Assembly (NCBI GenBank): GCA_043775015.1
Contig: JAYVSV010000056.1
Span: 1-64,000 of the forward strand
Direction: 5' to 3'
Source: CANJXF01 sp043775015
GTDB taxonomy: Bacteria; Verrucomicrobiota; Verrucomicrobiia; Limisphaerales; CANJXF01
DNA: 64,000 nucleotides
Under the pieces are notes generated by a model. That model made no database searches and was not told the origin of the DNA. It saw only the letters and a list, made by a program, of their open reading frames with translations. The first letter of the stretch is position 1. Each line of letters opens with the position of its first letter. A program made the position numbers and the translations under genes. Below, in pieces: positions 60,520 to 64,000 of the stretch.

Positions 60520-61085
60520 CGGAACAGGAACTTCTTAAAGATTGTCTGCGCCGTTTGAACGGCACCGCTGTGGCCTACATGATCACCGGCTCGATGGCGA
60601 GCAACTACTGGGGCATTCCCCGCACCACTCACGATTTGGATTTTGTCCTTCAATTGCCGCCTTCCGCGATCCCGGCGTTGGTCACTGCTTTCTCCGGCGA
60701 ATTTTTCATGCAGGAGGAATCGATTCGCGCTGCTTACGAACCGCCTCACCAATTCAACGCCATTGATACCCGCTCTGAACTCAAGGTTGATTTTTGGCTT
60801 TTGAAGAATGTTCCGTTTGAACGTGAAATGTTTTCACGCCGCCACAAAATAACTGTGTTCGACGAAACCGCGTGGATGGCAACTGCCGAAGACGTCATTC
60901 TGCACAAACTTTATTGGAGCAACATCACGCCCTCGGATCGGCAATTGAAAGACGCAGCCGGTGTTTTGGCCGTCCAGCGCGAAATGCTTGATTTGAGTTA
61001 TCTTCGCGATTGGGCGGGAAAAATTGATGTAAGCGAGACGTTGGAAGAACTTTTGGCCGGAAAGATTCGTCCCAAAACAACGTGA
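60516..61085 (+). CDS. Nucleotidyltransferase-like protein (minimal NTase fold)
   Basis: 189 residues. MITGSMASNYWGIPRTTHDL followed by DFVLQL is the GS-x(7-10)-D-x-D type signature. The ATGA overlap with the preceding 67-residue gene indicates coupled translation. The pair resembles other NTase pairs, including the one at 51369-52056 whose small partner lies downstream instead. Substrate and role are unknown. Confidence 0.7.
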   Translation: MTEQELLKDCLRRLNGTAVAYMITGSMASNYWGIPRTTHDLDFVLQLPPSAIPALVTAFSGEFFMQEESIRAAYEPPHQFNAIDTRSELKVDFWLLKNVPFEREMFSRRHKITVFDETAWMATAEDVILHKLYWSNITPSDRQLKDAAGVLAVQREMLDLSYLRDWAGKIDVSETLEELLAGKIRPKTT

Positions 61086-61092
61086 TTTAATT

Positions 61093-61566
61093 ATGAGCGT
61101 CTACAAACGAAAATCGTGGCAGGAAAAATTGGCGGACAACAAAGGTTTGCCCAAAATCGGCAAAGTCGATGACAAGAGCAGCCGTTGGGGAACGGGAACG
61201 ATGGTCATTCCTGCGCCGCTCGAAGTGGATGAATTAATGCGCCGTGTTCCCAAGGGTCGCGTGACCACCATTCATCATCTCCGCCAGGCGCTCGCTCGCA
61301 AGCACGGCGTCAATTTTGCCTGTCCGATCACGACCGGAATTTTTGCGTGGATAGCTGCCAATGCTGCTGCCGAAGCGCAAGCCGAAGGAAAAAAGCGCGT
61401 CACACCCTGGTGGCGAACGTTGAAAACCGGCGGTGAATTAAATCCGAAATATCCCGGCGGCATCGTCACGCAATCAAAACTCCTGCGATCCGAAGGACAC
61501 GAAATCATTTCGGGCAAGGGAAAGAAGCCGCCGACGGTGAAAGATTTTGAGAAGCGAATTTCTTGA
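61093..61566 (+). CDS. MGMT-like (alkyltransferase-like) protein
   Basis: 157 residues. VPKGRVTTIHHLRQALARKH and the following NFACPITTGIFAWI place it in the methylated-DNA-cysteine methyltransferase-like domain family; the region normally PCHRV instead reads ACPITTG. It may repair or only bind alkylated DNA, or do something unrelated. It starts 7 bp after the NTase gene and overlaps the ankyrin gene by one base. Confidence 0.65.
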   Translation: MSVYKRKSWQEKLADNKGLPKIGKVDDKSSRWGTGTMVIPAPLEVDELMRRVPKGRVTTIHHLRQALARKHGVNFACPITTGIFAWIAANAAAEAQAEGKKRVTPWWRTLKTGGELNPKYPGGIVTQSKLLRSEGHEIISGKGKKPPTVKDFEKRIS

Positions 61567-62174
61567 TGAATGTAATTCAATTAGAAGCTAAATATGAAGA
61601 GTTGTTCCGGGCCGCGGCCCAGAATGACGTTGCTGCATTGCTTCGAACTCTTGAAAGTGGTGCCAACCCGAATTTCGCCCATCCACAAGTTGGCAATACT
61701 CCGTTATACAATGCTTGTTTCACAAATAGTACAGAAGCTATCAAGATACTCTTACAAAAAGGCGCAAATCCAAATTTTAGGTTCAATTATCATTCACCGG
61801 TGGATGGCCGAAAGGAAAAGGAAGTAACAGCCCTAATGTATGCAACCTCTCCAGAAACAGCGCGGCTTTTGATCGAAGGCGGTGCTGAAATAAATGCTGC
61901 CGACTATTCGGGAAATACATCGTTGATGCGCTGTGCATTTCGAGGAAGCTTGGCGCTGGTCAAATTCTTCCTGAGTTGCGGGGCTTCTCCGTTGGCGCGA
62001 CAAACAAGAAAGAAAAAACTCACAGCTCGGGAGCTTGCTGAATCTAAGGCGGAATTTTTTGAAATGTGCATTAAGGAAACCCCTCAAAATGAGCAGGCCA
62101 AAAAACGAAGAGATCATTATAAGGAAATAAGCCGAATTCTTGCCGAGGCTGAGAATAATTTTCCCAAGATATGA
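61566..62174 (+). CDS. Ankyrin-repeat protein
   Basis: 202 residues from the ATG at 61566 (one-base overlap with the preceding stop). About four ankyrin repeats span residues about 10-140: AAAQNDVAALLRTLESGANP, GNTPLYNACFTNSTEAIKIL, TALMYATSPETARLLIEGGA and GNTSLMRCAFRGSLALVKFF. Such proteins are protein-binding; no enzymatic domain is fused. Its codons are more A/T-rich than those of its neighbours, so it may be acquired. Its stop overlaps the next start by four bases. Confidence 0.85.
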   Translation: MNVIQLEAKYEELFRAAAQNDVAALLRTLESGANPNFAHPQVGNTPLYNACFTNSTEAIKILLQKGANPNFRFNYHSPVDGRKEKEVTALMYATSPETARLLIEGGAEINAADYSGNTSLMRCAFRGSLALVKFFLSCGASPLARQTRKKKLTARELAESKAEFFEMCIKETPQNEQAKKRRDHYKEISRILAEAENNFPKI

Positions 62175-63691
62175 ACACGACTCCATTACGGCCAAAAACC
62201 ATTGCCCTGCCGACCAAAAAAGAAACCACCGTCGGCAATTATTTCGTTTCCAATTACCCGCCGTTTTCTTTTTGGAAACCGGAATTCGTCCCCGACATTT
62301 TGGCCGCTCTCGAAAAACCGCCGACCCACAATTTTCTCTCGACGCGCGATTCGCAGCCGACCACCACGCCGCTGGGAATTTATTTGCACATCCCGTTTTG
62401 CCGGAAGCGTTGTCACTTTTGTTATTTCAAAGTTTATACCGACAAAGATTCCGTCGCGATTCGTGCTTACATCGACGCCGCGTTGAAAGAACTTTCGATC
62501 TACGCACAGAAACCGATCATCGGCGGGCGCACGGCGAACTTCGTTTATTTCGGCGGAGGCACGCCTTCGTATTTGTCCGTTGATCAACTGAAATATCTCA
62601 CCGACGGAATGAAAAAACTCATCCCGTGGGATGGCGTCGAGGAAGTCACTTTCGAGTGCGAACCGGGCACGCTCACCGATCACAAGTTGAAAGCGATCCG
62701 CGAAATAGGCGTCACGCGCTTGAGTTTGGGCGTGGAAAATTTCTCCGATCATATTCTGGAAATCAACGGGCGCGCCCATCGTTCCAAGGAAGTTTATCGC
62801 GCTTACGGTTACGCGCGCGAACTCGGTTTTCCACAAATCAACATTGATCTCATCGCTGGAATGGTCGAGGAAACTGAGCCAAACTGGAAAGATTGCGTCG
62901 CAAAAACCATCGAGCTTTCGCCGGACAGCGTGACAATTTATCAGATGGAAGTTCCCTACAACACGACGATTTATCAGGAGATGAAAGCCGGGGGAAAACT
63001 CGTCGCGCCCGTCGCCGATTGGGAAACGAAACGCGCCTGGGTCAAATACGCGTTCGAGGAATTGGAGAAAGCCGGTTACACGATTGCGAGTGCTTACACT
63101 GCGGTGAGGGGTGGAACAGGCCTCCGGCCTGTTGTTTCCGGCGTCCCGCCGGAAACCGTCGATAAGCGTGAGACTTCTGACAATCGAACGCCCAACAGCA
63201 GGCAACATCTTCAAACGAAATTCGGCGCGACGCCGAATTTAACAGGCGAGACGCCTGTTCCACCCTCCAGATTTGTTTATCGCGACAAACTTTGGGCGGG
63301 CGCGGATTTACTTTCGCTCGGCGTGGCGAGTTTCGGCCATTTTAGCGGCACGCATTATCAAAATCATCACGACTTCGAAACTTACGTGACGAAAATCACG
63401 CAAGGCGAATTGCCGATCTTCCGCGCGCTCACTCCCACCAACGACGAAAAGCTCATCCGCGAATTTGTCCTGCAACTCAAGCTCGGCCACATGAGTTGCG
63501 ATTATTTTCAAAAGAAATTCGGCGTCGATCCCCGCCAACGGTTCGCCGGTCCGCTGCAAACGTTGAAAGATTGGGGCTTTGGAAAAGTGGACGGTGATGT
63601 CGTCAGTTTGAATCGAGAAGGTTTGTTGCAAGTGGACCGGTTGCTCCACGAATTCTTTTTGCCAGAACACAAAAATGCCAGATATGCGTAA
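62171..63691 (+). CDS. HemN-like radical SAM protein with an in-frame palindrome
   Basis: 506 residues. The radical SAM motif CRKRCHFCYF (CxxxCxxC) is at about residue 77, with FGGGTPSYLS and FECEPGTLTDHKL as in HemN/HemW-type enzymes. Residues about 314-365 are encoded by a palindromic insert; on both sides the family sequence is intact (IASAYTAVR / RFVYRDKLWAGADL). The product might be a coproporphyrinogen dehydrogenase relative or a methyltransferase. It overlaps the next gene by 17 bp, which may give coupled translation. Confidence 0.8.
   Translation: MNTTPLRPKTIALPTKKETTVGNYFVSNYPPFSFWKPEFVPDILAALEKPPTHNFLSTRDSQPTTTPLGIYLHIPFCRKRCHFCYFKVYTDKDSVAIRAYIDAALKELSIYAQKPIIGGRTANFVYFGGGTPSYLSVDQLKYLTDGMKKLIPWDGVEEVTFECEPGTLTDHKLKAIREIGVTRLSLGVENFSDHILEINGRAHRSKEVYRAYGYARELGFPQINIDLIAGMVEETEPNWKDCVAKTIELSPDSVTIYQMEVPYNTTIYQEMKAGGKLVAPVADWETKRAWVKYAFEELEKAGYTIASAYTAVRGGTGLRPVVSGVPPETVDKRETSDNRTPNSRQHLQTKFGATPNLTGETPVPPSRFVYRDKLWAGADLLSLGVASFGHFSGTHYQNHHDFETYVTKITQGELPIFRALTPTNDEKLIREFVLQLKLGHMSCDYFQKKFGVDPRQRFAGPLQTLKDWGFGKVDGDVVSLNREGLLQVDRLLHEFFLPEHKNARYA
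63110..63264. repeat. Palindromic insertion inside the HemN-like gene
   Basis: The outer 12-bp arms GGTGGAACAGGC (63110-63121) and GCCTGTTCCACC (63253-63264) are perfect inverses. Inner hairpins GGCCTCCGGCC, TTTCCGGCGTCCCGCCGGAAA and AGGCGAGACGCCT lie within. The 155-bp unit has no in-frame stop and adds about 50 residues. Confidence 0.9.
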
Positions 63692-64000
63692 TCTTGGAGC
63701 CAACTCAGAAGCAGGGGCATTTGCTGCCCGGGCCGTTTACGCGGACACCTATCCGCTGGATGAGTTTTACCGCGAGCGCGGCGAAATTCTGCCGGCGATT
63801 GGCCGCGTCGAACCCAACGTAATCCCCGAGCCTTACAAATCGCTTCTCGTTCACGATGGCGACATGACCTCGCGCCTCCAGGCTTTTTACGCCGACGCCA
63901 TTCATGTCCAACTGCTCGCCCGCCATACGCATGAAAATGAATATTTTCGCGAAGTGGTTTTGATGTCGAATGGTGAAAAAAACCCGGTGGAATTCGGCGC
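63675..64000 (+). CDS. Chorismate-lyase-like protein (UbiC/DUF98-like), cut by the window end
   Basis: At least 108 residues. The start is either the ATG at 63675 or the one at 63684; both overlap the radical SAM gene. YPLDEFYRERGEILPAIGRV, then SLLVHDGDMTSRL and EYFREVVLMSNGEKNPVEFG resemble the chorismate pyruvate-lyase fold, where the PVEFG strand lies near the active site. The C-terminus lies outside the window, so catalytic residues cannot be checked. Confidence 0.55.
   Translation, partial: MPDMRNLGANSEAGAFAARAVYADTYPLDEFYRERGEILPAIGRVEPNVIPEPYKSLLVHDGDMTSRLQAFYADAIHVQLLARHTHENEYFREVVLMSNGEKNPVEFG

Noticed and set aside
1..64000. Prophage or integrated plasmid
   Set aside because: No integrase, structural phage genes or replication genes are visible; the single tRNA has no adjacent attachment-like repeat or integrase.

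Overview
The window is a chromosomal segment of a Gram-negative bacterium that I place in the Verrucomicrobiota, most likely near Pedosphaera/Limisphaerales. This rests on gene content, not on a 16S marker: a secreted protein with a prepilin-type N-terminus, large secreted Ig-like proteins with a shared C-terminal tail, two nucleotidyltransferases each with a small partner gene, LPS genes (kdsB, gmhB), and very abundant small palindromic repeats. I see no phage, plasmid or CRISPR array. One tRNA gene, tRNA-Arg(CCT), is present.

Layout. (1) 0.1-12.2 kb is a surface-polysaccharide region. A minus-strand group holds a flippase, a secreted protein and a GT39-like membrane transferase. A plus-strand operon holds two sugar-nucleotide epimerases, a GT2 transferase and a methyltransferase. 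yajQ follows, then a minus-strand deoxysugar operon (rfbA, an NRS/ER-like epimerase/reductase, rfbB). (2) 12.2-20.3 kb holds a small membrane protein, tRNA-Arg, the helicase hrpA and a divergent Ski2-like helicase. (3) 20.3-23.2 kb is a uronate-catabolism operon (SDR, GH88, KDPG aldolase). (4) 23.2-30.7 kb has a gene-poor stretch full of repeats, a GYD protein, a frameshifted GH25 lysozyme, a secreted phosphodiesterase, pyrE, an HExxH membrane protein, a GYF/cNMP protein, a zinc-ribbon protein and a UreF-like protein. (5) 30.7-36.3 kb holds pgsA-pgpA, rimO, a RodZ-like HTH protein, an EboD-like sugar-phosphate cyclase and a YkgJ protein. (6) 36.3-44.3 kb holds a sialidase-like lipoprotein, a large secreted protein and tandem amidohydrolases. 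(7) 44.4-51.6 kb holds tyrS, a small membrane gene, dinB, degenerate second copies of the tyrS and dinB ends, a Tat-exported sugar isomerase, an FMN oxidase and a hypothetical protein. (8) 51.4-55.7 kb holds a nucleotidyltransferase pair, pyrG, kdsB, a REP-associated transposase (RAYT) and gmhB. (9) 55.8-58.6 kb holds two secreted proteins. (10) 59.0-64.0 kb is a chain of tightly spaced plus-strand genes: PQQ-type propeller, small protein plus nucleotidyltransferase, MGMT-like protein, ankyrin protein, HemN-like radical SAM protein, and a chorismate-lyase-like gene cut by the window end.

The most striking signal is not a single gene. Small palindromic or low-complexity elements sit inside otherwise intact reading frames. 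I find them in the PQQ propeller (two), the radical SAM protein, the Ski2-like helicase, rimO and rfbB; others supply the C-terminal tail of gmhB and the stop of kdsB. The same region holds a MITE with long terminal inverted repeats and a 9-bp target duplication, a related copy at the window's left edge, and a RAYT transposase bracketed by inverted repeats. Together they suggest active or recent repeat spread that tolerates, and perhaps exploits, in-frame insertion.
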